Assembly: GCA_046496815.1 (NCBI GenBank)
Contig: JAWOGN010000047.1
Coordinates: 1-20,008, forward strand
Reading direction: 5' to 3'
Length of the DNA: 20,008 nt
DNA from: JAWOGN01 sp046496815
Lineage (GTDB): Bacteria; Desulfobacterota; DSM-4660; Desulfatiglandales; Desulfatiglandaceae
Below are positions 1 to 7,766 of this stretch, piece after piece. A program made the position numbers and the translations under genes. Each line of letters starts with the position of its first letter. Position 1 is the stretch's first letter. The notes beneath the pieces are model-generated. The model saw only the letters and a program-made list of their open reading frames with translations. It did not search any database and had not been told where the DNA came from.

Positions 1-1526
1 ACGACGTCGCCCGGACCGAACTGTGTCAACCCGTATGGATTTCCCGGTTTCCCATTAATCAGAAACTGAGCCTTGCCCCCATTCTTTCCGTCAAACAGTC
101 CCTCCGGAGGATAACGAAACCTTCCGGACTGAATGCCCAGATTTACCGGCGGGAGCGGTGCATACGCGTCGTCAGGGACCCTGAATACCACCCGTCTTCC
201 CAACCCCCCCCGCATCTTTCCCGGGCCGCCGGAGTCTGTGAGGAATTCCCTTTTTTCCACGATGAGTGGTGTATCGCTCTCGAATATCTCCACGGGGGTA
301 TTGGCGCCGTTGGCAGGGAATATAAAATCATAATAGCCGTCATTTTTGGCACTTGCGCCCATACCTCCGCCTCTGATGATCACCGAATGAAACGGTCTGC
401 CGTCGTTTCGCTTTCCATAAAATACGTTCATGGTTGCAGGCGTGCCGCCGCTTCCTGCGATCACCCTGTCGGGAAGTGCCCCGGCCATGGCTCTGTAGAT
501 AATCTCTGTGAGAAAATGTCCGATCTGCATGCGGGCGGCCACAGCGGCCGGAAACTTGCAGTTCACCACGGTTCCTTCGGGCGCCTTCATGGTGATCGGG
601 GCTGCGCATCCGTCATTGTTGGGAATATCCGGATCGAACATGCTTTTCATTGCCATGTGAACATAGGCATAGGTAAAGTTGTAAACCACATTGCCGCCCC
701 AGTCCACCTGCGGGGAAGACCCGTCAAGGTCCACGATGATATCGCTTCCATCCACCTCAACGGATACCTTGATGATCACATCGTCCTTACCCTCCATTTG
801 TTCCACGATCCCTTCCGCCTTGTAAACGCCGTCGGCAACTTCTCGGATGGCAGCTCTCATGCTTTTTTCAGTGCGGCGGATAATCTCCTCGGCCAGGGCA
901 TCCAGGCCCTCCATTTCGTATTCATCCAGCATCTGAATGATTTTTTCCGCGCAGACATGATTCGCGGCAATCTGGGAGCGAATGTCACCGGTGACTTCGT
1001 CCGGGGTTCGAACATTCCAACGAATCATTTCTAAGACCGCCTGGTTGAAGACGCCGCCATCGTAAAGCTTCACCAGGGGAATGAACAACCCATCCTCGAA
1101 CACATCATGATTGTCCGAGGATACACGTCCGCCGATGTCGGAGTGGTGAAAAACACAGGCAGTAAATGCGGTAAGCTTGTTCTTGTAAAAGATCGGGCTC
1201 ATCACGCACACATCATTGAGATGCCCGGCCAGGGCCCAGGGATCGTTGGTGATAAAGACGTCACCGGGCTTGTACCCTTCCGTCGGGAGCTTGTTCACGA
1301 GATTCTTAATCCCCAGTGCCATGGCGCCGGATTGGCCGGGTGTCGCAAATGTTCCCTGGGCCAGTTCTCTGCCTTTTTTGTCCGTGAACATACAGGTGTA
1401 GTCGTGGGCGTCTCTCAGCAGGCTTGAGAAGGCGGTCCGTGCAACCGTGCTGTCCGCCTCATCCACTACGGAAAGGAGTCTGCGCCAGAGAATCTCCAAG
1501 GTTATGGGATCAAATTTCCGACCCAT
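1..1526 (-). CDS. hyuB: Hydantoinase B / acetone carboxylase alpha-type subunit, C-terminus cut by window edge
   Basis: The frame is open for 508 codons from ATG at 1526 to the window edge, with no stop. An AGGAGG ribosome binding site lies at 1534-1539, 7 bases before the ATG, which fixes the start. The HyuB signature is clear: an N-terminal DPITLEILWRRL helix, the metal-site-like N94-D-P-W and G101-H-L-N-D105 motif, and H127-H-S-D-I-G-G133. The last visible residues (FGPGDV) normally precede the final glycine-rich segment, so I estimate only a few tens of residues are missing. In the family this subunit pairs with HyuA for ATP-dependent hydrolysis of cyclic amides (hydantoin, 5-oxoproline, caprolactam) or carboxylation of ketones; both use an ATP-activated intermediate. 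The enzyme is expected in the cytoplasm. It is last in the visible run, 168 bases after hyuA. The family is certain; hydrolase versus carboxylase and the substrate are not. Confidence 0.93.
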   Translation of the reverse strand, partial: MGRKFDPITLEILWRRLLSVVDEADSTVARTAFSSLLRDAHDYTCMFTDKKGRELAQGTFATPGQSGAMALGIKNLVNKLPTEGYKPGDVFITNDPWALAGHLNDVCVMSPIFYKNKLTAFTACVFHHSDIGGRVSSDNHDVFEDGLFIPLVKLYDGGVFNQAVLEMIRWNVRTPDEVTGDIRSQIAANHVCAEKIIQMLDEYEMEGLDALAEEIIRRTEKSMRAAIREVADGVYKAEGIVEQMEGKDDVIIKVSVEVDGSDIIVDLDGSSPQVDWGGNVVYNFTYAYVHMAMKSMFDPDIPNNDGCAAPITMKAPEGTVVNCKFPAAVAARMQIGHFLTEIIYRAMAGALPDRVIAGSGGTPATMNVFYGKRNDGRPFHSVIIRGGGMGASAKNDGYYDFIFPANGANTPVEIFESDTPLIVEKREFLTDSGGPGKMRGGLGRRVVFRVPDDAYAPLPPVNLGIQSGRFRYPPEGLFDGKNGGKAQFLINGKPGNPYGLTQFGPGDV

Positions 1527-1625
1527 GGGGGTGCCTCCTGAATCAACGTAAAGATGGAAGTCATTCAATGGTCCCGAAAATCAAGTTTTTCATTGAGAAA
1601 AGGGGGCACACGGCTTAGGGCCTAA

Positions 1626-1678
1626 GGCATAAGGAAAAGATGGGCGTTGCCGTGCGGATGTCCCTTGCCTCTTATGCC
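1626..1678. repeat. Inverted repeat in the hyuA-hyuB gap
   Basis: Perfect 8-base arms GGCATAAG (1626-1633) and CTTATGCC (1671-1678) flank a 37-base loop. Next to them is a palindromic CTTAGG-G-CCTAAG at 1614-1626. No T-run follows on the minus strand, so this is not an intrinsic terminator. It could be an intercistronic mRNA-stabilising structure or chance. Confidence 0.3.
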
Positions 1679-1694
1679 CTGAGCTGAATACCCA

Positions 1695-3782
1695 TCATAG
1701 ATCAATCCACAGAAACCCGAAATCATCCACGGACACCGCGGCGTCTTCGCCGACAATGACCGTTGATTCCCGTTCTTCAATGATTGCCGGGCCCTTAAAA
1801 TTCGCATCCGGACACAGCTTATAACGATCATAAACCCGGTAAGAGATGAAGTCTTTGGCAATTCCCGAGTAGGCTTTGCGTTCGCCTTTAAGGGCATCCT
1901 TCACGGACCCTGAGCCTCTCGGGAACTTCGGCAGTTGCAGGAGCCGCTCGGGCAGGCTCGCTCTCACCTTGAAGTTGATGAACTCCACCGGAGAGTCGGG
2001 ATAAGTTCTCCCGTAAAGCTTTTCGTACATCGCATCAAATCGACGACGCACTACTTTTTTCGGGATTTCGGTAAACGTGCGTTCGGGAATGGAAATATTG
2101 GTCTCAGCGCCTTGACCGACAAAACGAACATCGACGGACCTCTCAAACATGATTTCATCGGCTGTCCCTGATTTTTCAAGCGTCTTGGCGCCCTCGGCTT
2201 GCATCTCCTGAAAGATGGTTTCGATTTCACCAAAATCCGCCGCCTCCAGTCCCACCTTGTGGCTCCTCACCAGATCGAAGGCCCGGGGGGCCGTGAAAAA
2301 TCCCAGTGCGGAGCCGACGCCCGCGTTGGGCGGTACGATAAGCCTGGGGGAGCCCAGTTTCTTGGCCAGACCATACGCATGCACGGGACCTGCCCCCCCA
2401 AACGCAGCGACCGTTGCAACCCTGGGATTGCCGCCCTTTTCAGCGATATGTGTTTTGGCCGCCGCGGCCATGGTTTCATTGATGAGGTCGTGGATGCCCC
2501 ACACCGCTTGGATGAAAGGCACGCCCAAAGGCGCTGCAATTTTCTCCGTGACGCCCAGTCGCGCAGCCTCTTTATCGAGCTTCATTTGCCCGCCCAAAAA
2601 ATAATTCTCATCCAAATAGCCCAACAACAGATCCGCATCCGTTACACCCGGTTCCGTTCCTCCTCCGGCATAGCACATGGGGCCGGGGTCGGCCCCCGAG
2701 CTTTCCGGTCCCACTTGCAACGTCCCCATCTTACTTACGTGGGCGATACTGCCGCCCCCGGCGCCAATCTCCATGAGATCCACCACGGGGACCTGAATGG
2801 TAAGCCCGCTGCCCTTCATAAACCGCTGTACACGACCCACCTCAAAGGTAGGGACAACGCCGGCAACGCCGCGTTGAATCAGGCAGGACTTTGCCGTGGT
2901 TCCCCCCATGTCGAAACAAAACATCTCGGAAATGTCAAAAAGTTTTCCGTAGTACTGGCCTGAAATGACCGCTGCGGTGGGTCCGGACTCAATAATTCTG
3001 ACCGGAAATTCAGCAGCCGTTTCAACGGATGTGATGCCGCCGCTTGAGAGCATGATAAACAGTTTGCCCTTGGAGCCTATGGACCTCAGTCTTTCGGAAA
3101 GCCTGGAGAGGTACCGACCCGTCAGCGGTTTCACATACGCGTTCGTGACGGTGGTGCTGGTTCTTTCGTACTCTCTGATTTGGGGCAGGACTTCATAGGA
3201 AATTGAGATGGAAATGCCCGGTGCTTCGGTCTGGATAACCTCCTTGATCATCAATTCATGGGCCGGATTTTCGAAAGAATTGAGAAGACAGACAGCAATG
3301 GATTCAACACCCATCTCGACCAGTCGGCGAACTACTTCTGTCGCTTCGTCCCGATTCAATGGCTTGAGAACAGCGCCATCGCTCCGGATTCTCTCATCCA
3401 CCTCGAGCCGGAACCTCCTCGACACCAACGGCTTGGGAAATTCCGCGAAGATGTCATAGGGAGCATATCGGATCTCCCGGCCAAGCTGCAGGATATCCCT
3501 GAACCCTTTGGTGGTGATGAGCCCGGTCTTCGCTCCTTTTCTCTCTATAATCGAATTAATGACCAGCGTTGTTCCATGTATCACTTCATCAAGCTTTTCC
3601 ACGAAGCCGGGGGTCACCTGCTCCAATTCTTTTATGCCCCGCTCAACAGCGTCCGAGGGATCACTCGGTGTCGTCAGGCATTTGTTAATCCGTATTTCAC
3701 CTGTCTGATCGTTCAGAAGGACGAAGTCGGTAAACGTTCCACCGATGTCACAGCCCAGACGAAAAAACGTGTTATCAGACAT
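1695..3782 (-). CDS. hyuA: Hydantoinase A / oxoprolinase-type ATP-dependent subunit
   Basis: The 695-residue protein is the usual length for HyuA. It begins with the actin-like phosphate-binding motif CDIGGTFTDF (11-20), followed by HGTTLVINSIIE (69-80), LSSGGITSVE (245-254), a second ASKHA-type phosphate loop FDMGGTTAKS (290-299) and GAGGGSIAH (340-348). These are the Hydant_A_N and Hydantoinase_A domains in order, with the usual C-terminal domain after them. The family uses ATP to phosphorylate a carbonyl of the substrate, or bicarbonate in acetone carboxylases. HyuB then completes lactam hydrolysis or carboxylation. Its ATG follows a GCAGGAGGT ribosome binding site, 191 bases after the Mo-hydroxylase large subunit. 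The placement suggests HyuAB act on the product of that hydroxylase, for example opening a lactam made by ring hydroxylation; this is inference. No acetone-carboxylase gamma subunit is visible. Confidence 0.95.
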   Translation of the reverse strand: MSDNTFFRLGCDIGGTFTDFVLLNDQTGEIRINKCLTTPSDPSDAVERGIKELEQVTPGFVEKLDEVIHGTTLVINSIIERKGAKTGLITTKGFRDILQLGREIRYAPYDIFAEFPKPLVSRRFRLEVDERIRSDGAVLKPLNRDEATEVVRRLVEMGVESIAVCLLNSFENPAHELMIKEVIQTEAPGISISISYEVLPQIREYERTSTTVTNAYVKPLTGRYLSRLSERLRSIGSKGKLFIMLSSGGITSVETAAEFPVRIIESGPTAAVISGQYYGKLFDISEMFCFDMGGTTAKSCLIQRGVAGVVPTFEVGRVQRFMKGSGLTIQVPVVDLMEIGAGGGSIAHVSKMGTLQVGPESSGADPGPMCYAGGGTEPGVTDADLLLGYLDENYFLGGQMKLDKEAARLGVTEKIAAPLGVPFIQAVWGIHDLINETMAAAAKTHIAEKGGNPRVATVAAFGGAGPVHAYGLAKKLGSPRLIVPPNAGVGSALGFFTAPRAFDLVRSHKVGLEAADFGEIETIFQEMQAEGAKTLEKSGTADEIMFERSVDVRFVGQGAETNISIPERTFTEIPKKVVRRRFDAMYEKLYGRTYPDSPVEFINFKVRASLPERLLQLPKFPRGSGSVKDALKGERKAYSGIAKDFISYRVYDRYKLCPDANFKGPAIIEERESTVIVGEDAAVSVDDFGFLWIDL

Positions 3783-3973
3783 GTAGACCTCCTGCTATCA
3801 GAAGCGATCTTCCTCATCCACATTGGCGGTCGTCTGTTTGAGAGATAAACACAGTGGATTTGAAGCCGGCTATGTAAGGGGCCACCGCTTTGGCATGCTC
3901 GTGAGCCAGCCGTTTCGCTTCAAGACGCCGTCAGGAAAGTATAGAAAACTTCCGTGATTTCCCGGCTTCCGGC
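3783..3973 (-). other. 191-base spacer between the Mo subunit gene and hyuA
   Basis: This is the longest gene-free stretch in the window. It holds the hyuA ribosome binding site at its low end and no convincing terminator or promoter. One minus-strand frame stays open for about 36 codons (roughly 3928-3818) and reads like a plausible helix, but it is bounded by stops, has no start codon and no ribosome binding site. It may be a gene remnant or chance. Confidence 0.4.
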
Positions 3974-6367
3974 TCAGCAGACATCGCCTCGGTCTTTGAG
4001 CGCAGCCAGAACCTTTTCCGGCGTGATCGGCAAATCCGTGATTCGGACGCCGACGGCATCGTAGATGGCATTGGCAATGGCTGGAGCCGTAGGAACGAGA
4101 CCGGGTTCGCCGATTCCTTTGGCCCCGAACGGGCCATCCGCATCTCCCAGTTCGATGACGATCGGCGTAACAGGGACAACGTCCATGGCTGTCAGTATTT
4201 TGTAGTCCCTCAAACTGGCATTCATGACCCTTCCATTCCTCAGCTTTATTTCCTCTGTAAGGCCGTAACCGACCCCCATATAACCGGCCCCATAGATTTG
4301 GCCTTTCAGAAGCTTGGGGTTTATTGCCTTTCCGACATCGTGTGCGGCATAGAGGTTTAGAATCTTCACTTCCCCCGTTTCCGTATCCACTTCGACCTCT
4401 ACACCGGTCGTACCGAAGGCATAGGTACAGGAAAGGTTCCCTTTAAGTTCTCTGTCGAGCATCTCTGTGGGAGGATCGTAGAACGCCTCCGCCATAACGG
4501 TTTTGCTTTCCCCCGTCCCTATATGAAGACCGTTTCTCAAAATCCCACTGACGTCCGTTCTGAAATAGGGGTGGTCGGGTTCATCTTTGGGGAAAACCAT
4601 CCGGTCTCTGATGTCCAGTTTTTCAGGATTCGATATCAGGCTGTAATCAAGATCCGGTTCCACGAAATCCGGGTTTTTCCGCTTCTCGCGTTTGAACTTG
4701 GATTTGAGTAAGCCCGGGATATGCGCAACAGCCATCTCGAGGATCTGGTTTTTTACTTTTCGGCAGGCCATGAGGGCCGCATTTCCCGCGACAAAGGTGT
4801 GGCGGCTTGCATGGGTTCCGGCATCCCAGAGGCAGAGTTCCGTATCACCGAATGTCATCGAGATGTCCTCCGGTTTGAACCCGAGGGCTTCGGCAATGAT
4901 CTGTGAAAGCACCGTGGGAGATCCCTGGCCTTGATCTGTTCCGCCTGACAGGACATCGACATTGCCGTGTTCATCCACTTTAATCCGCATTCCATGGCCG
5001 TCTGACTTATAGACCCTCGCGCCCCCGGCAACATGTATGAGAGAAGCCATTCCGACACCCCTGCGGTTGCGTTTGCCCTTTTTTTCGGTCCAGTTCAGCT
5101 TATCCGTCACCGAGTCGATACATTCCCTGAGGCCGCAGGATGTAATTTTTAGTCGCATGGGCGTTTCCTCACCCGGCTGATTGCAGTTAATGCGTCTGAA
5201 TTCCGCCGGGTCGATGCCGGCGGCTTCCGCCAGGGTATCCATGGAAGTCTCCACGGCGAAGGTTGCCTGGGGATTCCCGTAGCCTCTCATGGCCTGGCAG
5301 TAGATGTTGTTTGTATACACACACGTTGCGACAAAGCTCACATTGGGAACGCGATATAGGGAGGACATGGGCATCATCATTACCGAGGGGGTGGTCGCCC
5401 CCCATGAAGTGTAAGCGCCGTTGTCAAGAATCGCTTCCGATTTTCGGAACGTCAGTTTCCCATCTTTGTCACATCCCTGCTCGATCGTAAAATGTGCCGG
5501 CTGCCTCGGCGGCATTGCGTGAAACTCTTCTTCCCGGGTGAACTGAATCTTGACGGGCCTGCGGGTCTTTAACGCGAGTTGGATGCAGATAAATTCATAA
5601 ATGTCCGTATCCAGTTTTGTTCCGAAACTTCCCCCCACCACCACATTTGAAACCCGAACCCGTTTTCCCCGCAGACCGATCTGGGCGAAGTATTCCGTGA
5701 TTCTTTGCTTATCCCAAAAGGGAACATTGGTTTGGTTATATAAAATCAAGTTATTTGTGGAATCAAACTCTGCAATGCAGCCGCTGGTGCCCAGGCAGCC
5801 CTGTGCGACCCATGGCGTGCGAACGGTATCCGTTACCACATAGGCTGAATCTTTACGTCCCTGTTCGATATCCCCTGCATTGAATTTCCAAGGCAGCGGC
5901 AGGATGTTGCTCCGAACCGGTTTTCCTCTCGCATCCACTTCATGGACGAGAGGCGTGTCCGCTTCCATCGCCTCAAATGGATCAAACACCCCGGGGAGTT
6001 CTTCGTATTCCACGGCAATCAGGCTCAGCGCCTCCTCTGCAATTTCGGGGCTGGTGGCGGCAACGGCGGCCACCTCATCCCGAAACTGCCGAACGACATC
6101 CTTTTTCAGCACCGTTTGGTCTTTTATGAATCCAACTCTGACATCCGGGATGTCATGTCCGGTGAGAACCGCTCTGACACCGGTCAGCTTCTGCGCTTTG
6201 GACGTGTCGATGTGTTTGATTTTCGCATGGGCGTATCTGCTGTATAGAATTTTTCCGTGAAGCATCCCGGGCCGTTTCAGATCATCAATGTAAACGGCTC
6301 TGCCTGTCACCTTGTCGGTTTCTATGGTCCTTGGGACACTTTTCCCCACGTAGAGATGGTCGGACAT
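3974..6367 (-). CDS. Molybdenum hydroxylase large (molybdopterin-binding) subunit, xanthine dehydrogenase/CoxL family
   Basis: The 797-residue protein is normal for the catalytic subunit of three-subunit molybdenum hydroxylases. Visible motifs are GGSFGTK (245-251, family GGGFGGK), the cofactor loop MRGYGNPQ (360-367), GGTDQGQG (475-482) and the C-terminal GAKGIGEPG with E754 as the expected catalytic base. The CO-dehydrogenase active-site loop (Cys in AYRCSFR) is absent, so this is a hydroxylase or reductase rather than a CO dehydrogenase. Family members insert water-derived oxygen at a carbon next to a ring nitrogen or oxygen, or in 4-hydroxybenzoyl-CoA reductase remove a phenolic OH. The start is fixed by AGAGGAGG about 5 bases before the ATG. 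It follows the 2Fe-2S subunit gene by 27 bases. Its position behind a CoA ligase suggests an acyl-CoA substrate, as in 2-furoyl-CoA dehydrogenase. No cofactor maturation gene (XdhC, MobA type) is in view. Confidence 0.95.
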   Translation of the reverse strand: MSDHLYVGKSVPRTIETDKVTGRAVYIDDLKRPGMLHGKILYSRYAHAKIKHIDTSKAQKLTGVRAVLTGHDIPDVRVGFIKDQTVLKKDVVRQFRDEVAAVAATSPEIAEEALSLIAVEYEELPGVFDPFEAMEADTPLVHEVDARGKPVRSNILPLPWKFNAGDIEQGRKDSAYVVTDTVRTPWVAQGCLGTSGCIAEFDSTNNLILYNQTNVPFWDKQRITEYFAQIGLRGKRVRVSNVVVGGSFGTKLDTDIYEFICIQLALKTRRPVKIQFTREEEFHAMPPRQPAHFTIEQGCDKDGKLTFRKSEAILDNGAYTSWGATTPSVMMMPMSSLYRVPNVSFVATCVYTNNIYCQAMRGYGNPQATFAVETSMDTLAEAAGIDPAEFRRINCNQPGEETPMRLKITSCGLRECIDSVTDKLNWTEKKGKRNRRGVGMASLIHVAGGARVYKSDGHGMRIKVDEHGNVDVLSGGTDQGQGSPTVLSQIIAEALGFKPEDISMTFGDTELCLWDAGTHASRHTFVAGNAALMACRKVKNQILEMAVAHIPGLLKSKFKREKRKNPDFVEPDLDYSLISNPEKLDIRDRMVFPKDEPDHPYFRTDVSGILRNGLHIGTGESKTVMAEAFYDPPTEMLDRELKGNLSCTYAFGTTGVEVEVDTETGEVKILNLYAAHDVGKAINPKLLKGQIYGAGYMGVGYGLTEEIKLRNGRVMNASLRDYKILTAMDVVPVTPIVIELGDADGPFGAKGIGEPGLVPTAPAIANAIYDAVGVRITDLPITPEKVLAALKDRGDVC

Positions 6368-6394
6368 CGTTTCCTCCTCTGGGTATTGCCTGCC

Positions 6395-6868
6395 CTATTT
6401 ACGTATTCTTGAGGCCGTTTCTATTGCCTCAACGATCTGAACATACCCGGTGCAACGACAGAAGTTGCCGGCGATGCTCGTTCGGATTTCGTCTTCTGTC
6501 GGATCGGGGTTCCGGTCCAGAAGGGCTTTGGCCGACATGATCATTCCGGATGTACAATATCCGCACTGGACCCCGTTGTTTTCAAGAAAGGCCTTCTGGA
6601 CCGGATGTAAGGTCCCATCGGCAACGGCAATGCCTTCAATAGTGGTCGCCGATCTGCCTTCGATCTCAGGAATGGGGTACAAACAGGCGTTAACGGCGTC
6701 TCCGTCCACAATGACCGTGCACGCACCGCACTCGCCGACACCGCACCCCTGCTTTGCACCGGTCAATTCAAAGTATTCCCGCAATGTCTTGAGAAGCGAC
6801 CAGGTCAATGGGACTTCCGCAATCACCGGGTCCCCGTTTAGGGTAAACGAAATGGATCCCTTTTTCAT
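6395..6868 (-). CDS. Molybdenum hydroxylase small 2x[2Fe-2S] subunit (CoxS family)
   Basis: The protein has 157 residues when started at ATG 6868. That start overlaps the preceding FAD-subunit stop in an ATGA arrangement and has AAGGAG 6 bases upstream; an upstream in-frame GTG at 6886 is less likely. The plant-type ferredoxin cluster is bound by C42, C47, C50 and C62 (GCGVGECGAC...NAC). The second cluster is bound by C102, C105, C137 and C139 (QCGYCTSGM...CRCTGY). All eight cysteines are present. It carries electrons from the molybdenum site to FAD within the heterotrimer. The overlap implies translational coupling with the FAD subunit. Confidence 0.96.
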   Translation of the reverse strand: MKKGSISFTLNGDPVIAEVPLTWSLLKTLREYFELTGAKQGCGVGECGACTVIVDGDAVNACLYPIPEIEGRSATTIEGIAVADGTLHPVQKAFLENNGVQCGYCTSGMIMSAKALLDRNPDPTEDEIRTSIAGNFCRCTGYVQIVEAIETASRIRK

Positions 6869-7755
6869 CTTGGACTCCTTTTCCACTTGACCCCGGCACG
6901 TTGCGCGGCCGATTGGGCCATTCGGGGGACAAGCACTTCAATTAATTCCTCGCGATACCAGGCATCACACCTCAGGCTGTCACGCGGAGAACAACATTCT
7001 TTGGATGCGGCGATTTTCCCTGCCTCCTTCAGGACGGCATCACTTACGGGCTTACCTTTCAAGAATTCTTCCGCCTTGTAAGCCCTCACCGGCGTCGGTG
7101 CCGCCACCGTCAGGGCGATTCTCGCATCGGTGATTTTTTTGCTTTCCGAGAGCTTGAGTGCAATGGAGACCCCCAGCAACGGTAATTCCATGGCCTTCCT
7201 CCTGGAATGCTTCCAATAGGCGCTCCCGAATTCCCCCATTTTTTCAGGAATATGGAACTCGATCAGTACCTCATCCTTTGTTCGGGCAGTCCGGTATGTC
7301 CCGGTGAAAAATTCAGCAATGGGAACGGTTCTCCTGCCTTCGGGACCCTCCAATACCACATCGGCATCCAAAACCAGGAGAGGGCCGGCCGTATCTGCGG
7401 ATGGGGCTGCCGTGCAGATATTTCCGCCGATGGTGCCCACATTTCTGACCTGAACCGATCCTACCGAGGCGGCGGCGTCATTCAGGGCAGAGAGCTCCTT
7501 TTTGATCAAACCGGACAATTCCAACATCCGATGGGTGGTCAAGGCGCCGATATGATATCCTCCGTTTTTGGTGATGTACCGGAGGTCCTTGAGCGCTCGG
7601 AGAGAAATCAAGACATCGGGCGCCCGTTTTGTATTTCTGATTTGGACCATCACGTCCGTTCCACCGGCAATGAGGCTGGCCTTGGAGCCGTGGGTTTTGA
7701 GAAGGTTGAAAACCTGTTCCAAACTCTCGGGCTTCTTGTAGTCATAGTCAATCAT
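6865..7755 (-). CDS. Molybdenum hydroxylase FAD-binding medium subunit (CoxM family)
   Basis: The 296-residue protein carries the two flavin pyrophosphate motifs AGGTD (30-34) and TIGGN (108-112) typical of the medium subunit. The C-terminal domain has the usual PRDSLR...YR signature. It takes electrons from the 2Fe-2S subunit and passes them to the physiological acceptor. The start has AAGGAG upstream, formed partly from the stop codon of the CoA ligase gene, only 11 bases away. The gene ends in a 4-base overlap with the 2Fe-2S gene. The order FAD-FeS-Mo downstream of an acyl-CoA ligase suggests all four proteins are made together. I see no inserted extra cluster domain like that of the 4-hydroxybenzoyl-CoA reductase beta subunit, although an extra cysteine group (ECCSP...RC) is present. 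Confidence 0.94.
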   Translation of the reverse strand: MIDYDYKKPESLEQVFNLLKTHGSKASLIAGGTDVMVQIRNTKRAPDVLISLRALKDLRYITKNGGYHIGALTTHRMLELSGLIKKELSALNDAAASVGSVQVRNVGTIGGNICTAAPSADTAGPLLVLDADVVLEGPEGRRTVPIAEFFTGTYRTARTKDEVLIEFHIPEKMGEFGSAYWKHSRRKAMELPLLGVSIALKLSESKKITDARIALTVAAPTPVRAYKAEEFLKGKPVSDAVLKEAGKIAASKECCSPRDSLRCDAWYREELIEVLVPRMAQSAAQRAGVKWKRSPR

Positions 7756-7766
7756 GTGTGAACTCC

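Noticed and set aside
387..1034. Plus-strand open frame of 215 codons opposite hyuB
   Set aside because: The minus strand encodes an uninterrupted, motif-bearing HyuB across this interval, so the plus frame is a shadow.
1614..1626. CTTAGG-G-CCTAAG palindrome as a terminator
   Set aside because: A single-base centre cannot form a hairpin loop without opening pairs, and there is no T-run.
2199..2963. Plus-strand open frame of 254 codons inside hyuA
   Set aside because: Antisense shadow of a clearly conserved gene; the translation is low in recognisable motifs.
3818..3928. Protein-like 36-codon frame in the spacer before hyuA
   Set aside because: It is bounded by stops on both sides with no start codon or ribosome binding site, and I could match it to no family. 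It is too short to call a pseudogene.
3974..7755. Aerobic-type CO dehydrogenase (coxMSL)
   Set aside because: The gene order is similar, but the large subunit lacks the Cys-containing active-site loop of true CO dehydrogenase.
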